Assembly (NCBI GenBank): GCA_012960315.1
Contig: DUBN01000068.1
Coordinates: forward strand, 66,498-130,497
Source of the DNA: Acidimicrobiia bacterium
GTDB lineage: Bacteria > Actinomycetota > Acidimicrobiia > Acidimicrobiales > Poriferisodalaceae
Reading direction: 5' to 3'
DNA: 64,000 nucleotides
Part shown: positions 11,218 to 18,560 of the stretch, one piece after another
How the letters are laid out: each line of letters begins with the position of its first letter
How positions within the stretch are numbered: the stretch's first letter is position 1
The notes under the pieces: model-generated
The model's input: the letters and a program-made list of their open reading frames with translations, nothing else
The model's database searches: none
What the model was told of the DNA's origin: nothing
Position numbers and translations under genes: made by a program

Positions 11218-11291
11218 GGGCGATTGGCTCAGTTGGTTAGAGCGCTGCCTTCACACGGCAGAGGTCACTGGTTCGAATCCAGTATCGCCCA
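11218..11291 (+). tRNA. tRNA-Val (anticodon CAC)
   Basis: A complete cloverleaf: acceptor stem GGGCGAT (11218-11224) with ATCGCCC (11284-11290), D arm GGCTCAGTTGGTTAGAGC, anticodon stem CTGCC/GGCAG around the loop TTCACAC with CAC at 11252-11254, and T arm CTGG-TTCGAAT-CCAG. CCA is not encoded. The 3' part of this gene is the master copy of the tail-like repeats scattered through the window. Confidence 0.95.
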
Positions 11292-11353
11292 CACCGAAAT
11301 CCACCCAAGCTCGAATCGGAGGCGTTGGTTCGTTTGAAACCAGAGGTACCAGA
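11263..11353 (+). repeat. composite tRNA-tail/AGGTACC repeat, copy 1
   Basis: The tRNA-Val 3' end (11263-11294) is followed after a 37-bp spacer by a 22-bp box (11332-11353) that contains GAAACCAGAGGTACCAGA. The same tail and box combination recurs at 16.8 and 18.4 kb with nearly the same spacing. This copy includes the functional tRNA end and marks the left border of the accessory segment. Confidence 0.8.
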
Positions 11354-11391
11354 CGGGCGTTGATCTTTTGACTTTATGAGAAGATTTGGGC

Positions 11392-12438
11392 GTGTCGGAT
11401 ATAGCGGGTACCTCCCTAGATGGACTTGGATCTGATCGAGACAATTGGCGATCGATCATCTTGTTTGGTCGAAACGTGGCGAGTTACAAGTTTGCTTTGG
11501 GGAAATCGCTTTTGGAACTAGCCAGGGAGGGCCGCGAGGCTGTCAGTTTGAGCGAGCTTGCGATTCCCTATACGACGCATCTGTGCGAGCACCTTCAGCA
11601 CACAGACCGTCAAGGGACATTTGCTTCAAGCAAGTTCCTCGACGCATGCCGCTTTTATAACGCTGAAGTCATTAATCAAACTGAACTTATGGCCTCTGCT
11701 GAGGTGCTGGGATTCGAAAACGTTATCGACGCTTTCCATACGGTTGGATCTGGTCCAGTTGGATCTCGGTTTTTCATTGACGAACGAAAGCTATCTACCA
11801 AGGGTATTCGTCTAACGGATGAGCTAATGGAGATCGTTGGCACCCCGGGGTCGACCAACCTCTTCGGTGAGGTTGAGGCGCGCTGGCGCTTGGTCGAAAC
11901 GGCTTGGACGCACAAAGCGGATGGCGAGCAGTCAATTGTTTTGTATGACGCGCCCACTGAACTCTTGGTTCCCGCTTTGCGAGGCAAGCGTCGGAGCATT
12001 ACCGAAGTTCGGCCCGCCTTGATGGGTTACCAACGAGGCCACTGCTTCTATTGTTTCCGACCCATAGTCGTAGCTGGCGGCTCTGAAGAAACTGCTAGTG
12101 ATGTTGACCATTTCCTGCCCCACATGTTGATGGCGAAGGGCTATCCGGTCGATCTCGACCAAGTTTGGAACCTGGTTTTAGCTTGTTCTGATTGCAATCG
12201 CGGCCCAGGTGGCAAGTTTGCTCGGCTCCCTCACGTGGAACTTTTACTAAGACTTGCAAAACGAAATGAGTATCTCATTTCAAGTCATCATCCCCTCAGG
12301 GAAACGCTAATTCTTCAGAGTGGAACCGGTTCGACTGACCGGGTCGGCTTTTTGCGTTCGATGTACACACTGGCCCGAGACCTATTACCTGGAACCGATA
12401 GATGGGTTCCCGATACACAGGGCCCAGCCTTGTTTTAG
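11392..12438 (+). CDS. HNH endonuclease domain protein
   Basis: About 350 residues. The C-terminal third is a zinc-type HNH nuclease: CFYC (C220/C223, counted from an alternative TTG at 11386), a VDH motif with the catalytic-type His at about 242, and CSDCNRG (C267/C270, N271). The N-terminal 200 residues are alpha-helical looking and unrecognised; they may sense a target or partner. The GTG at 11392 has GAGAAG about 8 bp upstream. It stands alone with no methylase or helicase beside it, just inside the repeat-bounded accessory segment. It could be an orphan defence or mobile-element nuclease. Confidence 0.75.
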   Translation: MSDIAGTSLDGLGSDRDNWRSIILFGRNVASYKFALGKSLLELAREGREAVSLSELAIPYTTHLCEHLQHTDRQGTFASSKFLDACRFYNAEVINQTELMASAEVLGFENVIDAFHTVGSGPVGSRFFIDERKLSTKGIRLTDELMEIVGTPGSTNLFGEVEARWRLVETAWTHKADGEQSIVLYDAPTELLVPALRGKRRSITEVRPALMGYQRGHCFYCFRPIVVAGGSEETASDVDHFLPHMLMAKGYPVDLDQVWNLVLACSDCNRGPGGKFARLPHVELLLRLAKRNEYLISSHHPLRETLILQSGTGSTDRVGFLRSMYTLARDLLPGTDRWVPDTQGPALF

Positions 12439-12535
12439 GAATTGGGTTCTGCCTGCTCCTATCTCTGCAATGATGTTGCTCACATACGCAGGCGGGAAGC
12501 CGTAAGGCACGCAATATCCCACCTCTTTTCAACCA

Positions 12536-12573
12536 TTTTCAACGGTTCGAAAGGAGGTGAGGACCGTTGAAAA
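12536..12573 (+). repeat. perfect 11-bp inverted repeat with a Shine-Dalgarno loop
   Basis: TTTTCAACGGT (12536-12546) pairs perfectly with ACCGTTGAAAA (12563-12573). The 16-nt loop contains AAGGAGGTGAGG, an almost complete anti-16S match. The right arm covers the TTG start of the mini-ORF at 12567. As RNA this hairpin would display the ribosome site while hiding the start codon, so it may be a translational switch or an operator at the DNA level. Confidence 0.7.
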
Positions 12574-12623
12574 ACGAAGACAAAGCGACCAACACGGGCC
12601 CCTTAAATGGCGCGGGCCCTTAA
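12567..12623 (+). CDS. 18-residue mini-ORF behind a very strong ribosome site
   Basis: TTG start 6 bp after GGAGGTGA; the peptide reads MKNEDKATNTGPLNGAGP. The 3' end of the ORF contains a GGGCCC...GGGCCC inverted repeat (about 12596-12619). The following gene for the Glu-Pro protein starts 42 bp downstream, so this may be a leader peptide for it. Coding status rests on the ribosome site only. Confidence 0.35.
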   Translation: MKNEDKATNTGPLNGAGP

Positions 12624-12665
12624 CCCACCCTCAGTTGAAACAACTGATGAAACAAGGACGGAAAA

Positions 12666-12869
12666 ATGTCAACAACACAACTGCACACAGAAGAACAGCA
12701 ATGGAAAGTCCGGTATTTGCTCAGCGAATTGACGAAAGGAGTCGATGAGCTTTTCGCTGAGCCAGAGCCAGAGCCAGAGCCAGAGCAAGAGCCAGAGCCA
12801 GAGTCGATAACAAAACGGATAAGCGCTCTAGCTGAGCTAATAAAGCGAGCAGAGCCAGAGCCAGATTAG
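12666..12869 (+). CDS. small Glu-Pro repeat protein
   Basis: A 67-residue, strongly acidic protein: about 30 residues of predicted helix (TEEQQWKVRYLLSELTKGVDELF), then a tract of Glu-Pro dipeptides (residues about 32-46), a second short helix and a final EPEPD. AAGGA lies upstream of the ATG. GAGCCA repeats at DNA level make it slippage-prone. It is followed by a hairpin at 12875. No family recognised; the EP tract usually acts as a stiff spacer. Confidence 0.5.
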   Translation: MSTTQLHTEEQQWKVRYLLSELTKGVDELFAEPEPEPEPEQEPEPESITKRISALAELIKRAEPEPD

Positions 12870-12874
12870 GCACT

Positions 12875-12905
12875 TGCTGAAAAGGATGATCCTTTCTTCT
12901 CAGCA
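12875..12905 (+). terminator. two-tier hairpin after the Glu-Pro protein
   Basis: Outer stem TGCTGA (12875-12880) with TCAGCA (12900-12905); inner stem AAAGG/CCTTT around ATGAT. Bases after it are not a clean T run, so termination is only likely. Confidence 0.4.
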
Positions 12906-13093
12906 CTTCAAAGAAGAGGACCTTTATCTGACGGGACAGGCTCCTGAAGCACAGTCATCAAATGCTTGCCCAGTCTCTGCGTTCGCTCCCATGACGCCTT
13001 CGATGATTTCGTAGACGCCATCAGGGATGCGTTCGTAGGGAGTCCTGGTCTGAACGTTCGCAGATAGGGGACGGTCTCCTTAGCTGTGCTGGA

Positions 13094-13831
13094 CTAGCAG
13101 TTCCATGGCGTGTCGACCCAACCGAAGCTCACCGAATGGGTACCGAATCCCCAAGAGCTCAATCCGTGAGAATGGCTGCTGCCCCAGCTGGAACCTGTGT
13201 CCACGTATGTGGATTCAGTTTCCGCAAAGGTTCCGTGTGACACGTCCCCTGCGTTAAGAGAGCTTCTAATTTCTGCTGTTAAGGAGGAGATGCAACTATA
13301 CAAATCGGAAGAAGAAACCCCGCTTCCCATGGGGCCGGTAGCGCCTCGAAGTCCGGTCTCACCTTGAGGGCCACGTAAACCCTGAGGGCCTCTCGGGCCG
13401 GTTTCACCTTGCAATCCTTGTGGTCCTTGAGCTCCAGTTTCGCCTTGTTGCCCCGGCTCTCCTTGTGGCCCCGAGTCTCCTGGTGGTCCTTGAGGGCCTT
13501 CGTGTCCACGCAAAAGATCCGGATTTTCCTCCACTAGTAATGCAATCGCAGCACGGGTTTCACTAGTCCAGCTCGACATTTCTGTATTTACGACTTGTAT
13601 TGATTCCGCAAGCTGTTCCACCTGTGTTAGCTCGATTGAGATTTCGTCGGAGGAGCCTTCAAGTGCTGCGATTCGCTGCTCTAGTTCTTCGATTACGGAC
13701 TCAAGGCCTGAAGTGCTTTGGGCCACAGCGAGATCAACCTCGATATCTTCATGGTCAAGAGAAGCTGCTTGAGGTCCGGAAGCCCCACAAGAAGCACCCA
13801 ATAGAGCAATAGCAATTATGCAGCTTCTCAT
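13094..13831 (-). CDS. secreted collagen-like protein with coiled coil
   Basis: 245 residues. A short hydrophobic signal (residues 3-14) ends at LLGASCG, which is close to but not a perfect lipobox. A coiled coil spans about residues 42-100 (VIEELEQRIAALEG...). Twenty uninterrupted Gly-X-Y triplets then run over residues 109-168, rich in GPQ, GET and GPR, and a Ser/His/Trp-rich C-terminal domain with Cys at its end follows. The N-terminal coiled coil probably trimerises a collagen triple helix at the cell surface, as in other bacterial collagen-like proteins. The ATG follows GGGGGGA. Confidence 0.8.
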   Translation of the reverse strand: MRSCIIAIALLGASCGASGPQAASLDHEDIEVDLAVAQSTSGLESVIEELEQRIAALEGSSDEISIELTQVEQLAESIQVVNTEMSSWTSETRAAIALLVEENPDLLRGHEGPQGPPGDSGPQGEPGQQGETGAQGPQGLQGETGPRGPQGLRGPQGETGLRGATGPMGSGVSSSDLYSCISSLTAEIRSSLNAGDVSHGTFAETESTYVDTGSSWGSSHSHGLSSWGFGTHSVSFGWVDTPWNC

Positions 13832-14269
13832 CTGGTCCCCCCGGTTGGCAGACAGATCCTACTAACGGTCGGGAAGGCCTGAGAATAAGAAACGGGCACA
13901 CCCAAAGAGTCTTTGCGGGATTTAACTCTTGTGCACTCTTGTGAGGGGTGAAATTCGTGTCTCTGCTGCGCGCTAAATCTGACCCGTTGTTTGATTTCGG
14001 TTTTTCGGGTCAGATTTTGTAGCGCCCACACACAAAACCGCAGGTCAGAGGCCTAAACCAAGATTTGGACTATGTGTGCAGGGGCACCATGGGTTTAATT
14101 TGGTCAGTCTGCCGAGACAGTGGAACGAAAAGTGTTGTGGGGGCATGGGATTTCAACATGTCGATAAGCAAAAATTTTTCTCATCGGCACCCCTCGGTGC
14201 TTGAAATCGATAATCACTCTTGATTAACTTTGACGCGATTTAGTTCTGTAGCTTAGTTGGTGGACGTGG
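13832..14269. other. 438-bp gene-free stretch between divergent genes
   Basis: Lies between the collagen-like gene (minus) and the 781-residue gene (plus). It holds the hairpin with a tRNA-tail-like arm at 13970-14033 (listed separately) and AT-rich DNA before the GTG at 14270 that could carry the promoter. No ORF with a convincing ribosome site was seen. Confidence 0.5.
13970..14033 (+). repeat. inverted repeat whose right arm is a tRNA-tail-like sequence
   Basis: AAATCTGACCCG (13975-13986) pairs perfectly with CGGGTCAGATTT (14006-14017). The stem continues with GCGCT (13970-13974) to AGCGC (14021-14025) across a 3-nt bulge, giving 17 bp around a 19-nt loop. The right arm plus following bases (14005-14033) matches the tail-repeat consensus CGGGNCAGATTCTGTANCGCCCACAC found elsewhere in the window. 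Confidence 0.65.
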
Positions 14270-16615
14270 GTGAAAAAATTGAGGCGCTTGTTTAAAGGCA
14301 TAGCGGTCTTAGTAGTTTTGGGGTTGCTTGCAGGCGCCTGGAGAGGCGATATTAAGTGGCGCGAGTGGGTTATCGACCAGGACTGGGCCACTGATATTGA
14401 CTGGCCAGACTGGCTGAACATGGAGGTCGATGGGGATTACGACCTTGACGATTTCGATAAGTCGGTCTCTTCGACTGTTTCTGCATTCTTGCAGTACGCC
14501 GAAAGTCGGCAAGAGGCGCTAGAAGTGATCGAGGCAGCCACTAGCGGGGATCAAATCGTTGAAGCGAGCGATGTAGATGCTGTTTTTGACGCTTGGGACG
14601 CTGTTGTAGAGGAGTTAACCCGGTTTGGTCTCGTCGCTCAGGGCATTGACGAACTTAATGAATATTCCGCTCATATTGGACACGATCAGAATGCAGGACT
14701 TCCCGATGGGGTAGCGGTTTCCGGCTTCACGAGCCTTGCTAGTGGCGCATCTGATTCCTCAACGCTTCTTTTGGCTCAAGTTGATGGGAGCACAGGTAAC
14801 TGTTCAAGAAAGAGCTTCGGTGAGAAGGTGCGTGATGAAGGGATCGCCTTACTCCCAGGACTCGGTTCGGTTGGGCCCGGAGGGTTGAAAGATGTTCGAG
14901 ACAGGTTGCAGTGGGGCATCGATGGAAGAAGGGCTATTGAAGAACGGGGTCAAGCCGTTAAGGAGAGCGGTGGAGACGACTTGGATCAAGATATGGCTGA
15001 ACATAGAGCTCGACTCGCACTCTTCGGAGAGATGCCCTCCGTCGTTGTCAATGCCGCCAAAGGTCAAGCGACCGGTGTTTTTGGGGCGTTTGTTGTGGTG
15101 GTCTTAGGAGCAGGTGTTGCGGTTCCCACTCTTACGACTATTGCTATTGCGGGCGCTGCTGGATATGCGGTCGGTAAAGGTGTTGAGTATTTATTTTTTT
15201 CAGATACCGCTTCACCGTCTGATCCCAAAGCAATTGTTGCCGGGAAAACTGGCGCTGACGGAAAGACGTTGATCCCTAAGGGGACTTGTGGCACGTTGGT
15301 AATCGACTCGGAAAAGAATAAACCGGTCGTGCTTGATGGGCTCGAAACAAACGGAGAAAAGAGCCTAGAGATTTCGGGGCCTAGCGACCAATCTCCCGAT
15401 ACGAACTCAATTCAAATCTCAGTAGAGGTTTCGGAATCGCCGCAAACCTGTTCAGAGATTGTGGGTCTAAACCACTCCTACCAAGATCTCGGTAACGCAA
15501 CCATTGGTATCGAAGTTTCGACTATTCCCGAGCTAACAGGCTGCCCCATCACTTTCTCGGGACGCATAGTCAACGAATCTGTTAGTGATGCAAGTCAAGC
15601 AGTATCCCAAAGTGGTACCGCACCGGGCACTTTTGAAGTCAAAGGACCCTCGATGGGTTCGTTCCGAGTTGTAGGAACACTCACCAGTGGGGAAGTGTCA
15701 AGCGATATTGAACACCGGGTCCTCCAGAAAGGACCCCTTATTGTCGACATGCAACTCCATAATCCCTCGGAAACCATAGATTCTGGTTCTGCGTTTAATT
15801 TGGGGCACCAGTTATTGCGAGTCACCTACGAGAACGGAACGCAGAGCGTCGTTCTCGCTACTGAATTGAATTCTGAGATTCAATGGAGCCTATCCAACGG
15901 TCCCGGAACGCTCGAGGGCAATACCTATGTTGCTGATGAGGCTGGTACCGCTTCCCTAGAGGTCACATACCTCAGTGGCGCTTCATCAATCTCGCAAACA
16001 TTGACTGTGACGGTCGAAGGCTCGCAGATTCCGGAAGACGAGAACCAAACCGAGGTTATTCCCTCCGAGGATCCGCTGAACGCAGAGGCTTCTTTCCGCG
16101 CCGTGGGTGAGCATAATTACGAGGACTCGTGGTACCAGAACACGGCCCAAAGCCTAGGGGACGTGTTTGCTGGTTTCGAAGTGACTCTCAACGAGATAGA
16201 AATAATTTATTCAGCTGAGTCAGGTGAAGTAAGCGGAGAATTTAAAAGTGACTCCGTTTATGAGATAGCAGTTGATATGCGATCGCAGGGCGGACCATAT
16301 GAGAGTTGCAAGCTTTCGTTTATTAGTTCGCTGCTCATTGACGCTAAAGCATCTTCGTATAACCCTGCGACTGGTGTGTTGCAAGGGTCGACCGGTGAAC
16401 CCTTAGTTGATGTTGATGTCATAGCCGATAGTGCTCAAAGTGGGTACTGTCGGTCATTCGTCACAGTACTCGGGCCCGCAACTTCTGAAATTGGGCAATA
16501 TAAATTCTCTGGCAAGGTTGACAATGGCAGCATCCGCGGCGAGCTCGAGCCGATACAAAATCCTTACGGCGTAGCTCCCGTCTCGTTTTCCTTGACGGTT
16601 GTAGACACTGAATAA
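14270..16615 (+). CDS. large membrane-anchored extracellular protein with Ig-like repeats
   Basis: 781 residues, unrecognised overall. An N-terminal uncleaved signal or anchor (residues about 8-24) is followed by an acidic Trp-rich segment and a helical domain. A glycine-rich hydrophobic stretch at about 264-312 (GVFGAFVVVVLGAGVAVPT..AIAGAAGYAVGKGVEY) looks like a membrane-inserting helical hairpin. The second half is beta-rich with Ig/Big-like segments (one at about 510-590, ending in SLEVTYLSG..TLTVTVEG). Four or more Cys are scattered. The start is GTG at 14270. It is alone on its strand and could be a surface adhesin or a pore-forming, toxin-like protein; neither can be shown from sequence alone. 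Confidence 0.6.
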   Translation: MKKLRRLFKGIAVLVVLGLLAGAWRGDIKWREWVIDQDWATDIDWPDWLNMEVDGDYDLDDFDKSVSSTVSAFLQYAESRQEALEVIEAATSGDQIVEASDVDAVFDAWDAVVEELTRFGLVAQGIDELNEYSAHIGHDQNAGLPDGVAVSGFTSLASGASDSSTLLLAQVDGSTGNCSRKSFGEKVRDEGIALLPGLGSVGPGGLKDVRDRLQWGIDGRRAIEERGQAVKESGGDDLDQDMAEHRARLALFGEMPSVVVNAAKGQATGVFGAFVVVVLGAGVAVPTLTTIAIAGAAGYAVGKGVEYLFFSDTASPSDPKAIVAGKTGADGKTLIPKGTCGTLVIDSEKNKPVVLDGLETNGEKSLEISGPSDQSPDTNSIQISVEVSESPQTCSEIVGLNHSYQDLGNATIGIEVSTIPELTGCPITFSGRIVNESVSDASQAVSQSGTAPGTFEVKGPSMGSFRVVGTLTSGEVSSDIEHRVLQKGPLIVDMQLHNPSETIDSGSAFNLGHQLLRVTYENGTQSVVLATELNSEIQWSLSNGPGTLEGNTYVADEAGTASLEVTYLSGASSISQTLTVTVEGSQIPEDENQTEVIPSEDPLNAEASFRAVGEHNYEDSWYQNTAQSLGDVFAGFEVTLNEIEIIYSAESGEVSGEFKSDSVYEIAVDMRSQGGPYESCKLSFISSLLIDAKASSYNPATGVLQGSTGEPLVDVDVIADSAQSGYCRSFVTVLGPATSEIGQYKFSGKVDNGSIRGELEPIQNPYGVAPVSFSLTVVDTE

Positions 16616-16748
16616 GGTGGGCTAGGGGCACCTCTGGGGCACCAGCCACTGCGTAACAACACAAAACAACCATCAACAACCGGTACCCAAAACCGCATAA
16701 ACACTGGACCAGGTCCCGCAAAGCCTATGTATCCAAGACCCCGTTTAT

Positions 16749-16884
16749 TTCTTACAAGGAGGGGGTCACAGGTTCGAGTCCTGTATCGCCCACACTCAAA
16801 CATACGAGTTGCTGAATCGACAGGCTTTGGTTTGTTTGAAACCAGAGGTACCAGATTCTTCGCACCGGATCCCGTATCGCCCAC
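16749..16884 (+). repeat. composite tRNA-tail/AGGTACC repeat, copy 2, with a tRNA-Val 3'-half relic
   Basis: 16749-16791 reads like a tRNA 3' half from the anticodon loop (TCTTACAAGG, anticodon-like TAC), then the variable loop, a perfect T arm (ACAGG-TTCGAGT-CCTGT) and the acceptor end ATCGCCC. No 5' half, D arm or acceptor partner is present. After a 38-bp spacer the 22-bp box recurs exactly (16834-16855), then a second, shorter tail, GGATCCCGTATCGCCCAC (16867-16884). The layout suggests an old attachment-site remnant. Confidence 0.75.
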
Positions 16885-16902
16885 CGCTCTTGACTCGGAT
16901 AG

Positions 16903-18252
16903 CTAGTCAACTGTTCGAGATACCAGGAGTGCCTTTACGTTGTCGTGAGCGTCGATTACTCCTTCGTGTGCGTAGGCATCGTGACGGTCTTCAATTTTCG
17001 AAATCTCGTAGCGGTAGTTCACCATCATCCCGAAGGCTCTTTCTTGAGCCGTGTCCTGCTTATTGGCACCAAAAACGATTCGTTCGACGCGGGCGCCGTT
17101 GCTTAAATGGAAATTGGCTACCGGATCCAGTGCCCGCTGCCCACGCTTCTCTGACAGCAGGTAATGAGCGCAGAGTTGAGGCAATGTGACTTGGAGCTGT
17201 TGAACAGTTTTCGCTTCGAGGTCCCGATCAGGGTTTTCTAGGGCCGCCTCAATCGCTGTGGTCTCGGCCTCGTTGAGGTGAAGGAAGGCCGGTTGTTGTA
17301 TTGCTGCTTCCAGCCAGCGGCGAAAACCCGGTATTGGAGACAAGGTTGCAAAGTTGTTTAGACCGTGTTGTTCTCGGGATAGTTCAGTGACCACCCGTTT
17401 GATTAAGAAGTCGCCAAGTCGAACGCCCGCAAGTCCACGCTGGCAGTTCGAAATGGAATAGAAAATAGCGGTGTCAGCTTCAGTGGAATCGATGACGGGG
17501 GTGTTCGTGTCGAGTAGGTCATCGATGCTGTCTGCTAGTCCCGTAACCAAGGCTATTTCTACGAATATCAGCAGGTCGTTCGGGAGACCAGGATGTTGAA
17601 ATGCATAAAGGCGGCGGTCACTTCGAAGACGATTTTTTAAATCACCCCAGCTAGTGACTGCATGCACCGCCTCGTATTCGACGAGTTTTTCTAAAAGCGA
17701 TGCTTGAGAATCCCAGGTGATTTGAGTCAATGTCAATAGTCCAGCATCGAACCAACGGTCAAGAAGGCGGCGTAGTTCATCGTCAATTTCTGAGAATTTG
17801 GGATCGTTCAAAGCCAACAAATCTGCTCTGAGTCCAACAACGAACGCCAATCCATCGTCGACGCTGATGAAACGTCTGAATAGGAGTTCACGCTCTGGCT
17901 CTAGGGCCACCCGGAGCCTCTGTTCGACTGAACTGCGATCCTGGGTTTCGCCGAATTCGCCGATCAAGTCATCTACTGCATGGCGGTCGACACCGAACTC
18001 ATCCGTCAGAATTTTAAAGAAACTGTGTCTCCCGTCTTCGCTTAGCGTCATGTATTTCGCGGCGACAAGAGCTGCACGATTCCGAGCAGCCACTTCGCCG
18101 CCCCGGGTAGAAATGCCATCGCTAATTGCGCCTCGCATCACGTCGGGGTTTGTTGCGAAGTTTTTTAATGCCTTGGTGCGCCCGCTACGAGGTGAGACGG
18201 CTTGCTTGATGACGTGTCGAAGGCGGCTGATTGGCTGTCTCACAAAGGACAT
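16903..18252 (-). CDS. malonyl-CoA decarboxylase
   Basis: Converts malonyl-CoA to acetyl-CoA and CO2. The 449-residue protein carries the family signatures: FYSISNCQRGLAGVRLGDF, then LIKRVVTELS and ATLSPIPGFRRWLEA, and near the C-terminus DPVANFHLSNGARVERIVFG and MVNYRYE with the conserved Tyr. Length matches full-size bacterial enzymes. There is no malonyl-CoA ligase or transporter beside it. It sits alone, bracketed on both sides by tail repeats (16.88 and 18.33 kb), which suggests it moved as a single-gene unit. Confidence 0.93.
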   Translation of the reverse strand: MSFVRQPISRLRHVIKQAVSPRSGRTKALKNFATNPDVMRGAISDGISTRGGEVAARNRAALVAAKYMTLSEDGRHSFFKILTDEFGVDRHAVDDLIGEFGETQDRSSVEQRLRVALEPERELLFRRFISVDDGLAFVVGLRADLLALNDPKFSEIDDELRRLLDRWFDAGLLTLTQITWDSQASLLEKLVEYEAVHAVTSWGDLKNRLRSDRRLYAFQHPGLPNDLLIFVEIALVTGLADSIDDLLDTNTPVIDSTEADTAIFYSISNCQRGLAGVRLGDFLIKRVVTELSREQHGLNNFATLSPIPGFRRWLEAAIQQPAFLHLNEAETTAIEAALENPDRDLEAKTVQQLQVTLPQLCAHYLLSEKRGQRALDPVANFHLSNGARVERIVFGANKQDTAQERAFGMMVNYRYEISKIEDRHDAYAHEGVIDAHDNVKALLVSRTVD

Positions 18253-18333
18253 GTTGCAGCATCATCGTTACGGACACGAAATTATTATGGGAAATCTCGG
18301 GTCACCGTTGCTGACGTAGTGCACTCGTATGGC

Positions 18334-18452
18334 TCGGGCCAGATTCTGTACCGCCCACACCGATACCAGTGACCTCTCTGGCTGAGCTGTTATTAACTTT
18401 CGAATTCCAGAGGTACCAGATTCCGTTTATCCGGTCCTGTATCGCCCAGACC
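18334..18452 (+). repeat. composite tRNA-tail/AGGTACC repeat, copy 3
   Basis: Tail-like TCGGGCCAGATTCTGTACCGCCCACAC (18334-18360), a 40-bp spacer, the box TTCCAGAGGTACCAGA (within 18401-18420), then a second tail, GGTCCTGTATCGCCCAGACC (18433-18452). Order and spacing are those of copy 2. It separates malonyl-CoA decarboxylase from the TIGR03086 gene. Confidence 0.75.
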
Positions 18453-18560
18453 ACTGGCACCTCGACGTCTGGGGGTAGTACATTCGGCCCGCCTACGTTC
18501 TCAGTACCACAGCGGGAAGTTCCCGGTGGAGAGCGCAGACATAACCTAAGGGGCAATGCT

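Noticed and set aside
16749-16795. A second functional tRNA
   Set aside because: Only the 3' half from the anticodon loop exists; no D arm or 5' acceptor strand.
16564-16884. 106-residue minus-strand ORF with an RTRTCDPLL motif
   Set aside because: This sequence is the well-known artefact of translating antisense to a tRNA 3' end; it overlaps the tail relic.
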